Assembly (NCBI RefSeq): GCF_003003265.1
Contig: NZ_PVTL01000001.1
Span: 496,001 to 560,000, forward strand
Length of the DNA: 64,000 nt
DNA from: Glaciihabitans tibetensis
GTDB lineage: Bacteria > Actinomycetota > Actinomycetes > Actinomycetales > Microbacteriaceae
Direction: 5' to 3'
The notes beneath the pieces are model-generated. The model made no database searches, was not told the DNA's origin, and saw only the letters and a list, made by a program, of their open reading frames with translations. Shown piece after piece: positions 44,903 through 53,976 of the stretch (position 1 is its first letter; the number at the start of each line of letters is the position of its first letter). The position numbers were made by a program, and so were the translations under genes.

Positions 44903-46269
44903 GCGGCCCCCAGATCCAACCGGCACGGCGCATCGCGCTCGACGTGATCATGGCGGTGCGGGAACAGGACGCGTACGCGAACCTGCTGCTGCCCGTGCGT
45001 CTCGAGCGCGCGAAGCTGTCAGAGGCGGATGCCGGGTTCGCCACAGAATTGACCTATGGCACGCTGCGCCTGAGCGGCTACTACGACCGGGTCATCGAGC
45101 TTGCGGCAGGTCGGTCGGTCGACAAGATTGACCCCGCGATCCTCGATGTGCTGCGCCTTGCTGCCCACCAGTTGCTGTCGCTGCGCGTTGCGTCGCATGC
45201 GGCGGTCGACGAGGCCGTGTCGCTGGCGAAGACGGTCGGCTCCAATTCAGCCACCGGGTTCGTCAACGGTGTGCTCCGCACGATCACCCGCACGGAGCCC
45301 GCCGTCTGGCGCGAGCGTGTTCTCGGGTCGGCGAAGTCCGACGACGAACGCCTGTCGCTCGAGTTCTCCCACCCGCAATGGGTCATCCGCGCTTTCCGCC
45401 AGTCGCTCACCGCGGAGGGACGGGAGGACGAGCTGCTGGAGCTGCTCGCAGCCGACAACGTTCCTCCCCGGGTGAGCCTCGTCGCGCTGCCGGGCCAGTC
45501 GACGGTAAACGAACTGAACGCCTACCCGAGTGTGTTTTCGCCGGTCGGGGCGGCCCTCGACGGCGGAGACCCGGCGAAGCTCGACGCGGTGCGCCACGGA
45601 AGCGCGCGCGTGCAGGACGAGGGATCCCAGATCGCCGCACTGGCGCTCAGCCGGTCGCAGCCGGTTATCCCCGGCGAGAAATGGCTTGACCTCTGCGCCG
45701 GCCCCGGCGGCAAGGCGGCCCTCCTCGCCGCCGAAGCGCGCGTTTCCGGCGCCACGCTGATCGCCAATGAACTCGTGCCCGCGCGCGCCGAACTGGTACG
45801 CAAAGCCCTCGCCGTGTTCTCTCCCGCGCCCGAGGTGTGGGAGCAGGATGGCACCACCATCGGCGAATCCCACCCGGCGGAGTTCGACCGCATTCTGCTC
45901 GACGCGCCCTGCACGGGTCTTGGCGCGCTGCGCCGTCGTCCGGAGGCTCGGTGGCGCAAGAAGCCGAAGGACGTCGCGGACCTCGCCGACCTGCAACTGC
46001 GGTTGCTCGAGTCGGCTATCGTCGCCCTGAAACCCGGCGGTGTTCTCGCCTACGTCACCTGCTCTCCGCACCTCGGCGAAACGAAAGTCATCGTGCAGAG
46101 CGCGATCCGCCGGTCGGGGGTCGTGGAGAAGCTCGACTCGCAGGAGATCATCGCGGGATTCACCCGCGAGCGGCTCGACCTTCCCGCCGCCCAGCACGCA
46201 CAGCTCTGGCCGCACCGCCACGGCACCGACGCCATGTTCATCCAGCTCCTGCGAAAGGCCTCCCTGTGA
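44899..46269 (+). CDS. rsmB: 16S rRNA (cytosine(967)-C(5))-methyltransferase RsmB
   Basis: SAM-dependent rRNA methylase of the NOL1/NOP2/Sun family with an N-terminal NusB-like RNA-binding domain (ARRIALDVIMAVREQDAYANL and VDEAVSLAKTVGSNSATGFVNGVLRTI). The catalytic domain has the SAM motif LDLCAGPGGKAALLA, the motif IV DAPCTGLGALRRRPE with Cys338, and the nucleophile Cys388 in VTCSPHLGE. I use the ATG at 44899, which overlaps the fmt stop (ATGA); a frame from 44860 would add 13 residues within fmt. 456 residues, normal for the family. Confidence 0.95.
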   Translation: MSGPQIQPARRIALDVIMAVREQDAYANLLLPVRLERAKLSEADAGFATELTYGTLRLSGYYDRVIELAAGRSVDKIDPAILDVLRLAAHQLLSLRVASHAAVDEAVSLAKTVGSNSATGFVNGVLRTITRTEPAVWRERVLGSAKSDDERLSLEFSHPQWVIRAFRQSLTAEGREDELLELLAADNVPPRVSLVALPGQSTVNELNAYPSVFSPVGAALDGGDPAKLDAVRHGSARVQDEGSQIAALALSRSQPVIPGEKWLDLCAGPGGKAALLAAEARVSGATLIANELVPARAELVRKALAVFSPAPEVWEQDGTTIGESHPAEFDRILLDAPCTGLGALRRRPEARWRKKPKDVADLADLQLRLLESAIVALKPGGVLAYVTCSPHLGETKVIVQSAIRRSGVVEKLDSQEIIAGFTRERLDLPAAQHAQLWPHRHGTDAMFIQLLRKASL

Positions 46270-46928
46270 CCGTGCGAATCAACCCCAGCATCCTTGCCGC
46301 CGATTTCGCGAACTTCGAGGCCGAGCTCCAGCGGATTTCCACCGCCGACTACGTGCACGTCGACATCATGGACAACCACTTCGTGCCCAACCTCACCTTC
46401 GGCCTGCCGATGGTCGAGCGGTTGCAGCAGGTGAGCCCGCGTCCGCTTGACGTGCACCTGATGATCGAGGATCCCGACCGCTGGGCGCCGGGTTACGCGG
46501 AGGTGGGCGCCTTCTCGGTCACCTTCCACGCCGAGGCCGCGCATGACGCTGTGGCCCTCGCGCGCCGCCTGCGCGACATCGGGGCGAGGGCGGGAATCGC
46601 GCTAAAGCCAGGCACCGACATCGCGCCCTACCTCGAGCTGCTGCCGGAGTTCGACCAGGTGCTGGTCATGACGGTGGAGCCGGGCTTTGGCGGGCAGTCC
46701 TTTATGGAGTCGACGATGCCCAAACTCGTGTCGCTGCGCGAGGAGGCCACCCGCTCCGGCCTGGACGTCTGGCTGCAGGTCGACGGGGGGATCACCGAAT
46801 CCACCATCGCGATCGCGGCGGGCGCTGGCGCGGACACCTTTGTCGCGGGCTCGAGCGTGTACCAATCCGACTCCCCGGCCGCGCAGATCGCCGCGCTGCG
46901 GGCTGCTGCGGGCGCCCACGCGCACTGA
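46266..46928 (+). CDS. rpe: Ribulose-phosphate 3-epimerase
   Basis: Interconverts ribulose 5-phosphate and xylulose 5-phosphate in the pentose phosphate pathway. The 220-residue TIM barrel shows INPSILAADFANFEAEL, DYVHVDIMDNHFVPNLTFG (metal ligands), VHLMIEDPDRW, MTVEPGFGGQSFM and the phosphate-binding VDGGITESTI. The GTG at 46266 overlaps the rsmB stop (GTGA); a second GTG six bases on is possible. The final Ala-rich tail is slightly longer than usual. Confidence 0.97.
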   Translation: MTVRINPSILAADFANFEAELQRISTADYVHVDIMDNHFVPNLTFGLPMVERLQQVSPRPLDVHLMIEDPDRWAPGYAEVGAFSVTFHAEAAHDAVALARRLRDIGARAGIALKPGTDIAPYLELLPEFDQVLVMTVEPGFGGQSFMESTMPKLVSLREEATRSGLDVWLQVDGGITESTIAIAAGAGADTFVAGSSVYQSDSPAAQIAALRAAAGAHAH

Positions 46929-47023
46929 CCCTCGCGGGACGCCAGAATTGCGCCGCGCGCGTAGTTCGTGTTCACGCGGCAAACTCGCGGCCCCCGGCAT
47001 CCCTCATCTGCTTGGATGGGTAC

Positions 47024-47398
47024 ATGACTGAATCATCCAGGACAAAGCCAGAAATCGAATTCTACGAGGGCCCCGAGCCCACAGACCTCGTGATCATTGA
47101 CATCGAGGAGGGCACCGGTGCGGCAGCAACCGCCGGCGCTACCGTTGACGTGCATTACCTCGGCGTTGACTTCGAGTCCGGCGAGGAGTTCGACTCCAGC
47201 TGGAGCCGTGGGCAGTCCATCAACTTCCCGCTCGCGAGCCTGATCAAGGGCTGGCAGGAGGGGATCCCCGGCATGAAGGTTGGCGGACGCCGCCAGCTGA
47301 TCGCACCGCCGCATCTCGCCTATGGTCCCGCCGGCGGGGGACACCGTCTCTCCGGGCGCACCCTGATCTTCGTGATCGACCTGCTCGGCGTCAGCTGA
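47024..47398 (+). CDS. FKBP-type peptidyl-prolyl cis-trans isomerase
   Basis: A 124-residue cytoplasmic FKBP of the single-domain type. Motifs are ATVDVHYLGVDFESGEEFDSSW, the active-site INFPLASLIKGWQEGIPGMKVGGRRQL, and the closing LIFVIDLLGV. No signal peptide. The ATG at 47024 is chosen; a TTG at 47012 would add four residues. TTGGAT ends six bases before the ATG, an imperfect match to the leaderless pattern. A likely terminator follows. Confidence 0.94.
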   Translation: MTESSRTKPEIEFYEGPEPTDLVIIDIEEGTGAAATAGATVDVHYLGVDFESGEEFDSSWSRGQSINFPLASLIKGWQEGIPGMKVGGRRQLIAPPHLAYGPAGGGHRLSGRTLIFVIDLLGVS

Positions 47399-47420
47399 CA
47401 CCACCCATCACGCACCTCCG

Positions 47421-47458
47421 ACAGGGGCCGCAGCGCTGAGGCGTTCGGCCCCTGTTCT
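47421..47458 (+). terminator. Probable terminator after the FKBP gene
   Basis: ACAGGGGCCG at 47421-47430 pairs perfectly with 47446-47455 around a 15-base loop and is followed by TTCTGC, a weak T run. It lies 23 bases after the stop codon. Confidence 0.55.
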
Positions 47459-47473
47459 GCGCCGCCCTCCCAC

Positions 47474-47557
47474 GAGCGTCTGTGCCTCCCCTACAAGCGC
47501 CTGTGCCAGCGGCACGAGCGTCTGCGCCAGCGGCACGGGCGATTGTGCCCCGACGCC
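47474..47557 (+). repeat. 21-bp tandem repeat between the FKBP gene and fdhD, about four units
   Basis: Units at 47474, 47495, 47516 and 47537, the middle two nearly identical (AGCGnCTGnGCCAGCGGCAC), the outer ones diverged. Non-coding as far as can be seen; the - strand frame through it has no recognisable domain. Confidence 0.75.
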
Positions 47558-47565
47558 ATCGATGT

Positions 47566-47571
47566 TAGGCA
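47566..47571 (+). promoter_or_regulatory. Candidate -10 hexamer TAGGCA for a leaderless fdhD transcript
   Basis: TAGGCA lies six bases before the fdhD ATG, in the same position as TAGGCT before aroQ, but lacks the final T. No Shine-Dalgarno sequence is present. Confidence 0.3.
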
Positions 47572-47577
47572 TAGGCC

Positions 47578-48459
47578 ATGGGAAGAATCACCGTGCGACG
47601 CCGCGTCACCCGCATCACCGTCGGCGAGCAGTCGTCCCGCCGCGAAGATGTGCTCGCCGTGGAGGAACCGCTCGAAATCAGGGTCGGCGGGCGGGCGCTG
47701 GCGATCACCATGCGCACCCCCGGCCACGACTTCGACCTTGCCGCCGGCTTTCTGGTCTCCGAAGGTGTGATCTGGCACGGGCAGCAGTTCGGCGCAGCCC
47801 GCTACTGTGCCGGGGCGACCGTCGAGGGCGAGAACACCTACAACGTGCTCGACATCGCGATGGCGCCGGGCGTCGCCGCGCCGGATCCGAGCCTCGAGCG
47901 CAACTTCTATACCACGAGCTCCTGCGGCCTCTGCGGCAAGGCGAGCATCGACGCGGTGCGTACCCTGTCGAAATATGCGGTGGCGGATGATCCGTTGCAG
48001 GTGACTGGCAGCCTCCTCGCCTCGTTCCCCACCATCCTCCGCGCTCACCAGGACGTCTTCGAAAAGACCGGGGGACTCCACGCCGCCGCCCTGTTCGACG
48101 GCAGTACCGGCCGGATGCTGGTGCTCAGGGAAGACGTCGGTCGGCACAACGCCGTCGACAAGGTCATCGGTTGGGCGCTGAAAGAGGATCTCCTTCCGCT
48201 CCGCGGCACCGTGTTGATGGTGTCGGGCCGCGCGAGCTTCGAACTTACCCAGAAGGCGTCGATGGCCGGCATCCCCCTGCTCGCCGCGGTCTCGGCCCCG
48301 TCCTCGCTCGCCGTCGAGCTGGCGTCGGAAATCGGCCTCACGGTGGTGGGCTTCCTCAGGGGAGCATCGATGGTCGTGTACTCGGCCGACCACCGGGTCA
48401 CCGACGATTCGCTCAGCGCCGCACCGGCCGGGGTTCATGCTCCGGCGGCGTCGGCCTGA
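47578..48459 (+). CDS. fdhD: Formate dehydrogenase accessory sulfurtransferase FdhD
   Basis: Transfers sulfur from a cysteine desulfurase to the molybdenum cofactor of formate dehydrogenase. The 293-residue protein has the N-terminal [20 protein letters not shown], the mobile-loop cysteines Cys116 and Cys119 in [32 protein letters not shown] and [12 protein letters not shown]. All family landmarks are present. No formate dehydrogenase or other molybdenum cofactor gene is in the window, so its partner must be elsewhere. The gene separates the FKBP gene from the his genes and has repeats upstream. Confidence 0.96.
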   Translation: MGRITVRRRVTRITVGEQSSRREDVLAVEEPLEIRVGGRALAITMRTPGHDFDLAAGFLVSEGVIWHGQQFGAARYCAGATVEGENTYNVLDIAMAPGVAAPDPSLERNFYTTSSCGLCGKASIDAVRTLSKYAVADDPLQVTGSLLASFPTILRAHQDVFEKTGGLHAAALFDGSTGRMLVLREDVGRHNAVDKVIGWALKEDLLPLRGTVLMVSGRASFELTQKASMAGIPLLAAVSAPSSLAVELASEIGLTVVGFLRGASMVVYSADHRVTDDSLSAAPAGVHAPAASA

Positions 48460-48474
48460 TCCGCACCAGACCGG

Positions 48475-48480
48475 TAGCCT
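48475..48480 (+). promoter_or_regulatory. Candidate -10 hexamer TAGCCT for a leaderless hisE transcript
   Basis: TAGCCT fits TANNNT and ends seven bases before the hisE ATG; no Shine-Dalgarno sequence lies between. This would start the hisE-hisG transcript at the initiation codon. Confidence 0.4.
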
Positions 48481-48487
48481 TGATCTT

Positions 48488-48751
48488 ATGAAGACTTTCG
48501 ACGACCTTTTTGCCGAGCTGAGCGAAAAGGCCGTAACCCGCCCCGCCGGATCGGGCACCGTCGCCGAGCTCGACGCCGGCGTGCACGCCATCGGCAAGAA
48601 AATTGTCGAAGAAGCCGCCGAGGTATGGATGGCGGCGGAGTACCAGTCCGACGTCGAAACGGCCGAAGAGATATCGCAGCTGATTTATCACCTGCAGGTC
48701 ATGATGGTCGCCAAGGGGCTCAGCCCCGCCGACATCTACCGACATCTGTAG
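48488..48751 (+). CDS. hisE: Phosphoribosyl-ATP diphosphatase
   Basis: Second step of histidine synthesis, hydrolysing phosphoribosyl-ATP to the AMP form. The 87-residue all-helical protein shows [21 protein letters not shown] and the metal-binding [17 protein letters not shown] with EExxE. ATG at 48488; an in-frame start at 48437 would overlap fdhD. It is a separate gene here, not fused to hisI, which lies 1.9 kb downstream. Confidence 0.96.
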   Translation: MKTFDDLFAELSEKAVTRPAGSGTVAELDAGVHAIGKKIVEEAAEVWMAAEYQSDVETAEEISQLIYHLQVMMVAKGLSPADIYRHL

Positions 48752-48799
48752 GTCCCGCCGCCGCTTCCTTCCCCTCGATCTACGAAAAGACACCGTCCC

Positions 48800-49639
48800 A
48801 TGCTGAGAATTGCCGTGCCCAACAAGGGTTCGTTGAGTGAAACCGCCGCCGAGATGCTGTCGGAAGCGGGGTACAGCGGCCGACGCGACCCACGCGCCCT
48901 GAACATCGCGGACCCGCGCAACGGGGTGGAGTTCTTCTACCTCCGCCCCCGGGACATCGCGACCTACGTGGGCTCCGGAGCGCTCGACGTCGGTATCACT
49001 GGCCGGGATCTGCTTCTGGATTCCGGATCGACCGCCTCCGAGATCGCCAGCCTGGACTTCGGCGGCTCCACCTTCCGCTTCGCGGGCACAACCGGCACGT
49101 TCTCCGAGTTGTCCGACCTCGAAGGCAAGCGCGTGGCCACCAGCTACCCGGGGCTCGTGGGCAACTTCCTCGCGGAGCACAGCGTCAACGTCACCCTGGT
49201 GAAGCTGGATGGCGCCGTGGAGTCCGCAGTAAAGCTGGGCGTGGCAGACGCGGTCGCCGACGTGGTGTCGACCGGCTCGACCCTTCGCGCACAGGGGCTG
49301 GAGATCTTCGGACCGGTGATCCTCGAGTCGAGCGCCGTTCTGATCAGCGCCCGCAGCGACCTGCCGGGAATCGGCACGCTGCAGCGCCGTCTGCACGGCG
49401 TGCTCGTGGCCCGGCAGTATGTGCTGATGGACTACGACGTTCCTGTCGCGCTGCTCGAGGCCGCCACGGCCATCACGCCCGGTCTCGAATCGCCGACGAT
49501 CTCGCCGCTCCAGGACACCGACTGGGTTGCCGTGCGCGCCATGGTTCGTCGCACGGAAACCAACCAGGTCATGGACCAGTTGTATGACCTTGGAGCGCGC
49601 GCTATTCTCGTCAGTTCCATCCACGCCGCGCGAATCTGA
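48800..49639 (+). CDS. hisG: ATP phosphoribosyltransferase, long form
   Basis: First, feedback-inhibited step of histidine synthesis. At 279 residues it is the long HisG with a C-terminal regulatory ACT-like domain that binds histidine. Motifs: [20 protein letters not shown] at the start, [26 protein letters not shown], and the PRPP loop [20 protein letters not shown]. The C-terminal end [21 protein letters not shown] is typical of actinobacteria. It starts 48 bases after hisE. Confidence 0.97.
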   Translation: MLRIAVPNKGSLSETAAEMLSEAGYSGRRDPRALNIADPRNGVEFFYLRPRDIATYVGSGALDVGITGRDLLLDSGSTASEIASLDFGGSTFRFAGTTGTFSELSDLEGKRVATSYPGLVGNFLAEHSVNVTLVKLDGAVESAVKLGVADAVADVVSTGSTLRAQGLEIFGPVILESSAVLISARSDLPGIGTLQRRLHGVLVARQYVLMDYDVPVALLEAATAITPGLESPTISPLQDTDWVAVRAMVRRTETNQVMDQLYDLGARAILVSSIHAARI

Positions 49640-49655
49640 GATGGCGGAACCGACC

Positions 49656-50417
49656 ATGAGTGTTGCCGTTCGAGTCATTCCCTGTCTTGATGTGGCCGCG
49701 GGCCGGGTGGTAAAGGGAGTGAACTTCCTGAACCTGCGCGACGCGGGCGACCCCATCGAGCTCGCGCGCCGCTACTACGAGCAGGGTGCAGACGAGATCA
49801 CCTTCCTCGACGTCACGGCGACCGTCGACAACCGCGACACCATGTACGACGTCGTGCGCGCAACGGCCGAACAGGTCTTCATCCCGTTGACCGTCGGCGG
49901 GGGAGTGCGCACCTCCGAAGACGTCGCGCGCCTGCTCGCCAGCGGCGCAGACAAGATCGGCGTCAATAGCGCTGCGATCGCCCGCCCGGCCGTGATCGGG
50001 GAGATCGCAGACCGCTTCGGCGCGCAGGTGATCGTGCTGAGCCTCGATGTAAAGCGCAGCTCCACCACCGAGTCCGGGTTCGTCGTCACCACCCACGGCG
50101 GCCGCACGGAGACCACCCTCGACGCGCTCGACTGGGCGCGCGAGGCGATCGAGCGCGGAGCCGGCGAGCTGCTGGTCAACTCGATCGACGCCGACGGCAC
50201 CAAGGCGGGATTCGATCTCGAGCTCATTTCCGCCATGCGGGAGTTGAGCGCCGTTCCCGTGATCGCCAGCGGCGGGGCGGGAGCGCTTGAGCACTTCGCG
50301 CCAGCCATCGCCGCGGGCGCCGACGCAGTGCTGGCGGCATCGGTGTTTCACAATGGCGAACTGACAGTGGGCCAAGTGAAGGCCGCACTTGCGGCCTCAG
50401 GAGCGGAGATCCGATGA
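49656..50417 (+). CDS. hisF: Imidazole glycerol phosphate synthase cyclase subunit
   Basis: Forms imidazole glycerol phosphate and AICAR from PRFAR with ammonia from HisH. The TIM barrel shows [20 protein letters not shown] with the catalytic Asp, [32 protein letters not shown] with the second Asp, and [14 protein letters not shown] take the ATG at 49656 (253 residues) because GGCGGA lies nine bases before it; an ATG at 49641, two bases after hisG, would add five residues. hisH and hisA are not in the window. Confidence 0.96.
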   Translation: MSVAVRVIPCLDVAAGRVVKGVNFLNLRDAGDPIELARRYYEQGADEITFLDVTATVDNRDTMYDVVRATAEQVFIPLTVGGGVRTSEDVARLLASGADKIGVNSAAIARPAVIGEIADRFGAQVIVLSLDVKRSSTTESGFVVTTHGGRTETTLDALDWAREAIERGAGELLVNSIDADGTKAGFDLELISAMRELSAVPVIASGGAGALEHFAPAIAAGADAVLAASVFHNGELTVGQVKAALAASGAEIR

Positions 50418-50800
50418 CCGACGAGACCAGCGAACTCACCCCAGAAACCGTGGGAGCCGTCATCGACCGCGTAAAGTTCGACGACCACGGACTTCTGCCC
50501 GCCGTCATCCAGCAGGAGGGATCGAACGAGGTCCTCATGCTCGGCTACATGAACGCCGAGGCCCTGCGTCGCACCCTCACTGAGGGCCGGGTCACTTTCT
50601 GGTCGCGCAGCAGGCAGGAGTACTGGCGCAAGGGCGACACGAGCGGCCACCGCCAGTACGTGCGCGGTGCCGCCCTCGACTGCGACGCCGACACCCTGTT
50701 GCTCACGGTGCAGCAGATCGGCGCGGCCTGCCACACCGGCGCACACGCCTGCTTCGACGTCGACCCCCTCTCCCCGCACATTGGACTAAGCGATGAGTAG
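50414..50800 (+). CDS. hisI: Phosphoribosyl-AMP cyclohydrolase
   Basis: Third step of histidine synthesis. The 128-residue protein has [39 protein letters not shown], and the metal cysteines and aspartates in [15 protein letters not shown] and [10 protein letters not shown]. The start overlaps the hisF stop (ATGA) and the end overlaps trpE by 8 bases, so histidine and tryptophan genes are translationally linked. Confidence 0.97.
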   Translation: MTDETSELTPETVGAVIDRVKFDDHGLLPAVIQQEGSNEVLMLGYMNAEALRRTLTEGRVTFWSRSRQEYWRKGDTSGHRQYVRGAALDCDADTLLLTVQQIGAACHTGAHACFDVDPLSPHIGLSDE

Positions 50801-52316
50801 CACGACCACCCACGCCGACTTCGAGGAGCGCCTGGGCGCCGGCCACCGCGTTGTGCCGGTGATCCGCGAACTCTTCGCCGACGGCGAGACGCCCGTGGGC
50901 ATCTACCGCAAACTCGCGGACGGATCACCGGGAAGCTTCCTGCTGGAGTCCGCGGAACAGGGCGGCATTTGGTCGCGCTATTCATTCGTTGGCGTGCGTT
51001 CGTTCGGTGTACTCACGCAGACCGGGAACGACACGGTCTGGCTCGACTACGGGTTGAGCGCTGAGCGCGCCCTCGGGGCCGTCCCCGCGGCAACCCCCCT
51101 TGAAACGCTCCGGCAGCTGTACGAGCGATGGAGCACCCCCCGCACCGATGGCCACCCTCCGCTGACCGGGGGATTGGTCGGATTCATCGGGTGGGAGGCG
51201 ATCCGCCAGATCGAGCACCTGCCGAACGTTCCCCCTGCCGACTTCAGCGTGCCAGGCCAGGCATTGAGCTTCGTTGCCGAGCTGGTTGTTCTCGACCACC
51301 GCACCGGCTCCGTCCTGCTCATTGCCGCGGCTTTGAACGACGGTGCGGATGATCCGGCCACACTGTGGGCAGACGCACAATCGCGCCTCGACGCGATGCA
51401 GCGCTCGCTCGCTCGCCCGAGTGAAGCCTGGTTGGCCGAGGTCGACCTCTCGGTCGCCCCGACACCGATTCCCCGGACGGAACCCGCGGAGTACGCCGAG
51501 GCCATCGAGCGGTCCAAGCAGTTCATTCGCGACGGCGACGTCTTCCAGGTCGTGATCTCTCAGCGTTTCGACCACGAAATCACGGCGCACCCACTCGACG
51601 TCTACCGTGTGTTGCGCACACTCAACCCGTCGCCCTACATGTACCTGCTGACTCTCCTTGACCCCGAGGGCGAGCCCTACACGATTGTCGGGTCGTCGCC
51701 CGAGGCGCTCGTCAAGGTACAGAACCGGCGCGTCACCATGCACCCCATCGCGGGTTCGCGCCCCCGCGGGGACACCGCCGAGGTCGACCTGTTGCTCGGC
51801 GACGAACTGCTGGCCGACGAGAAGGAGCAGGCCGAGCACCTGATGCTCGTCGATCTCGCTCGCAACGACCTCCTCAAGGTGTGCACCCCCGGCACGGTCG
51901 AGGTCACCGAATTTATGCAGGTTGAGCGCTTCAGCCACATCATGCACCTGGTGTCCACGGTCGAGGGAAACCTGCTCGACCGATCCAGCGCGATCGATGT
52001 GTTTCGGGCCACCTTCCCCGCGGGCACGCTCAGCGGTGCTCCCAAGCCCCGCGCGCTGGAAATCATCGACGAACTCGAGCCAGCGCAGCGCGGTGTCTAT
52101 GGCGGCGTGGTCGGCTACTTCGACTTCGCGGGCGACGCAGACCTCGCAATTGCAATCCGCACCGCCACCATCGTGGGCGGACTCGCCCGGGTGCAGGCCG
52201 GCGCTGGTCTTGTCGCCGACTCCGATCCCGCCGCTGAGCATCTCGAGGCGCAGAACAAGGCCGCCGCGCCGCTTCGTGCCGTCGCCGTTGCCAACGCGAT
52301 GCGTCGGGTGCATTGA
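50793..52316 (+). CDS. trpE: Anthranilate synthase component I
   Basis: Chorismate to anthranilate, the committed step of tryptophan synthesis. The 507-residue protein shows the TrpE N-terminal segment with LLESAEQGGIWSRYSFVG (tryptophan feedback site), SQRFDHEITAHPLDVYRVL, HPIAGSRPRGDT, DLARNDLLKVC, and GTLSGAPKPRALEIIDELE. No trpG or trpD is adjacent in this window; the glutaminase is presumably encoded elsewhere. No attenuator is possible in the overlap with hisI. The stop overlaps the next gene by one base. Confidence 0.97.
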   Translation: MSSTTTHADFEERLGAGHRVVPVIRELFADGETPVGIYRKLADGSPGSFLLESAEQGGIWSRYSFVGVRSFGVLTQTGNDTVWLDYGLSAERALGAVPAATPLETLRQLYERWSTPRTDGHPPLTGGLVGFIGWEAIRQIEHLPNVPPADFSVPGQALSFVAELVVLDHRTGSVLLIAAALNDGADDPATLWADAQSRLDAMQRSLARPSEAWLAEVDLSVAPTPIPRTEPAEYAEAIERSKQFIRDGDVFQVVISQRFDHEITAHPLDVYRVLRTLNPSPYMYLLTLLDPEGEPYTIVGSSPEALVKVQNRRVTMHPIAGSRPRGDTAEVDLLLGDELLADEKEQAEHLMLVDLARNDLLKVCTPGTVEVTEFMQVERFSHIMHLVSTVEGNLLDRSSAIDVFRATFPAGTLSGAPKPRALEIIDELEPAQRGVYGGVVGYFDFAGDADLAIAIRTATIVGGLARVQAGAGLVADSDPAAEHLEAQNKAAAPLRAVAVANAMRRVH

Positions 52317-52891
52317 TGCCGCCCCGCAGGCTCCGCCTGCTGACGATCCTCGCCATACCGCTGTTTTCCGCGCTCACGATGTTGTCCATCACCCAGACGT
52401 GGTGGACAGTAGAGGTCGCTGACCGTTCCCTGGAAATTGCCGGCACGGTTGCCTCCCCGGCGCTGTCGGCCCTTGCTCTTGCCGGGTTCGCGCTGACGGC
52501 GGCGCTGGCCATTTCCGGTCCGGTCTTTCGGATCGTGATGGGAGTGTTGCAGAGCGCGATCGGAGCCACCGTCGTTCTCGCCGCGTACAACTCAATGAGT
52601 GACCCCATCGCGACATCCGCCACCATCATCACCGAGGCGACGGGGGTTGCGGGCACCGAGTCCGTCGCCGCGCTGGTCGACGAGGTGGTGCTCACCGGGT
52701 GGCCCTGGGTTGCCGTGATGTCCGGCGTGCTGTCCCTGCTGGTTGGTTTGTTCCTGCTGTTCACCGCCCGCCGCTGGCCGGTTGCGTCGCGCAAGTATCA
52801 GGCCGCCCGCCTCGAAGAGCCCGGTGCGCCCCGTGATTCGGTCGGGGACTGGGACGCTCTGAGCGACGGATCTGACCCCACCGAGCGCTAG
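52316..52891 (+). CDS. Tryptophan-operon-associated membrane protein
   Basis: A 191-residue integral membrane protein with four predicted helices: LRLLTILAIPLFSALTML, ALSALALAGFALTAALAI, VFRIVMGVLQSAIGATVVL and WPWVAVMSGVLSLLVGLFLL, and a polar C-terminal tail. It matches the Trp-biosynthesis-associated membrane protein family found between trpE and trpC in actinobacteria, including the segment SITQTWWTVEV after helix one. I use the ATG at 52316 rather than the TTG three bases before. Function unknown; transport of tryptophan or an intermediate is only a guess. Confidence 0.88.
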   Translation: MPPRRLRLLTILAIPLFSALTMLSITQTWWTVEVADRSLEIAGTVASPALSALALAGFALTAALAISGPVFRIVMGVLQSAIGATVVLAAYNSMSDPIATSATIITEATGVAGTESVAALVDEVVLTGWPWVAVMSGVLSLLVGLFLLFTARRWPVASRKYQAARLEEPGAPRDSVGDWDALSDGSDPTER

Positions 52892-52931
52892 GCGCGCGGT
52901 GACCGACGCTGTCGGGGATCACACCGTCCGG

Positions 52932-52937
52932 TAGAGT
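52932..52937 (+). promoter_or_regulatory. Candidate -10 hexamer TAGAGT before the small trp membrane protein
   Basis: TAGAGT in the 82-base gap fits TANNNT and lies 36 bases before the next start, leaving room for the AAGGAG ribosome-binding site. No -35 was identified. It may give trpCBA a second promoter. Confidence 0.4.
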
Positions 52938-52973
52938 TGGCTCCGCCCCATCCGCCTCGTACTAAGGAGAATC

Positions 52974-53201
52974 GTGTCAGCTGAGTCACATGACGCCGAG
53001 GGAAACTCGCCCGCCGCCTGGACGGCTGTGATCATCATGCTCGTCGCGTTCGCCATCGGCACGATTGCGTTCTGGTTCGACATTCCGTGGGTCGTTTTCG
53101 CCTCCGTCGGGCTGCTCGCGGTCGGCCCCATCGTGGGCCTGTTCCTGGCTCGCGCGGGGTACGGCGTGAATAGTCCCCGGCGCGATACCGCAGACTCATA
53201 A
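52974..53201 (+). CDS. Small two-helix membrane protein (HGxxPAAW-type)
   Basis: A 75-residue protein with a polar start, the motif GNSPAAWTAV and two membrane helices, about residues 16-35 (AVIIMLVAFAIGTIAFWF) and 38-60. It resembles the HGxxPAAW family of small membrane proteins that sit before trpC in actinobacteria; here the first residue of the motif is Glu/Gly rather than His. GTG start with a strong AAGGAG upstream. Function unknown. Confidence 0.85.
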   Translation: MSAESHDAEGNSPAAWTAVIIMLVAFAIGTIAFWFDIPWVVFASVGLLAVGPIVGLFLARAGYGVNSPRRDTADS

Positions 53202-53202
53202 C

Positions 53203-53976
53203 GTGCTTTCCGATCTCGTAGCCGGGGCCCTGCAAGACGCTTCGGATCGCCGTGGAGCGCGTAGCCTCGCAGACGTCGAAGCTGCTGCCCTGGCGCGTCC
53301 CGCAGCGCTCGACGCTCTCGGTGCCCTGTCACCGTCCGAGCGGGTGAAGATCATCGCGGAGGTCAAGCGCGCCAGCCCGTCGCGCGGCGCTCTTGCCGAG
53401 ATCCCTGACCCCGCGGCACTCGCCTGCTCCTATGAAACCGGCGGCGCCAGTGCGATCAGCGTCCTGACCGAGCGTCGGCGTTTCGGCGGGTCCCTTGCCG
53501 ACCTCGAGGCGGTGCGTGACGCGGTGTCGGTTCCCGTGCTGCGCAAAGACTTCATCGCCGATCCGTACCAGGTGTTCGAGGCCCGCGCCGCCGGTGCCGA
53601 CCTCGTGCTGCTGATCGTCGCTGCGCTTGAGCAGCCGGTCATGCAGGAGCTCTTCGACCTCGTCGGCGAACTCGGCATGACCGCACTCGTCGAAACGCAC
53701 AGCGGCGACGAGGTTTCCCGGGCGCTCGATCTTGGGGCGACCCTGGTCGGCGTGAATGCACGCAACCTGAGCACCTTCGAGCTGGACCAGAACCTGTTCG
53801 GCCGCCTGGCCGACTCGATCCCGTCCGGCGTCACCCGCGTCGCGGAATCGGCTGTGAAATCAGCCGCAGACGTTGCGCACTACCGGGCCGCCGGAGCGGA
53901 CGTAGTGCTCGTCGGCGAAGCCCTCGTAATCCACGGCGACCCGGTCGCCACCCTGAACGAATTCCTGAGGTCCTGA
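53203..53976 (+). CDS. trpC: Indole-3-glycerol phosphate synthase
   Basis: Closes the indole ring in tryptophan synthesis. The 257-residue TIM barrel shows [16 protein letters not shown] with the catalytic lysine, [48 protein letters not shown] and [12 protein letters not shown]. It starts with GTG one base after the preceding stop and overlaps trpB by one base. Not fused with TrpF, whose gene is absent here. Confidence 0.97.
   Translation: MLSDLVAGALQDASDRRGARSLADVEAAALARPAALDALGALSPSERVKIIAEVKRASPSRGALAEIPDPAALACSYETGGASAISVLTERRRFGGSLADLEAVRDAVSVPVLRKDFIADPYQVFEARAAGADLVLLIVAALEQPVMQELFDLVGELGMTALVETHSGDEVSRALDLGATLVGVNARNLSTFELDQNLFGRLADSIPSGVTRVAESAVKSAADVAHYRAAGADVVLVGEALVIHGDPVATLNEFLRS

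Noticed and set aside
50780-50800. trp attenuator before trpE
   Set aside because: trpE begins inside hisI, leaving no space for a leader peptide and terminator.
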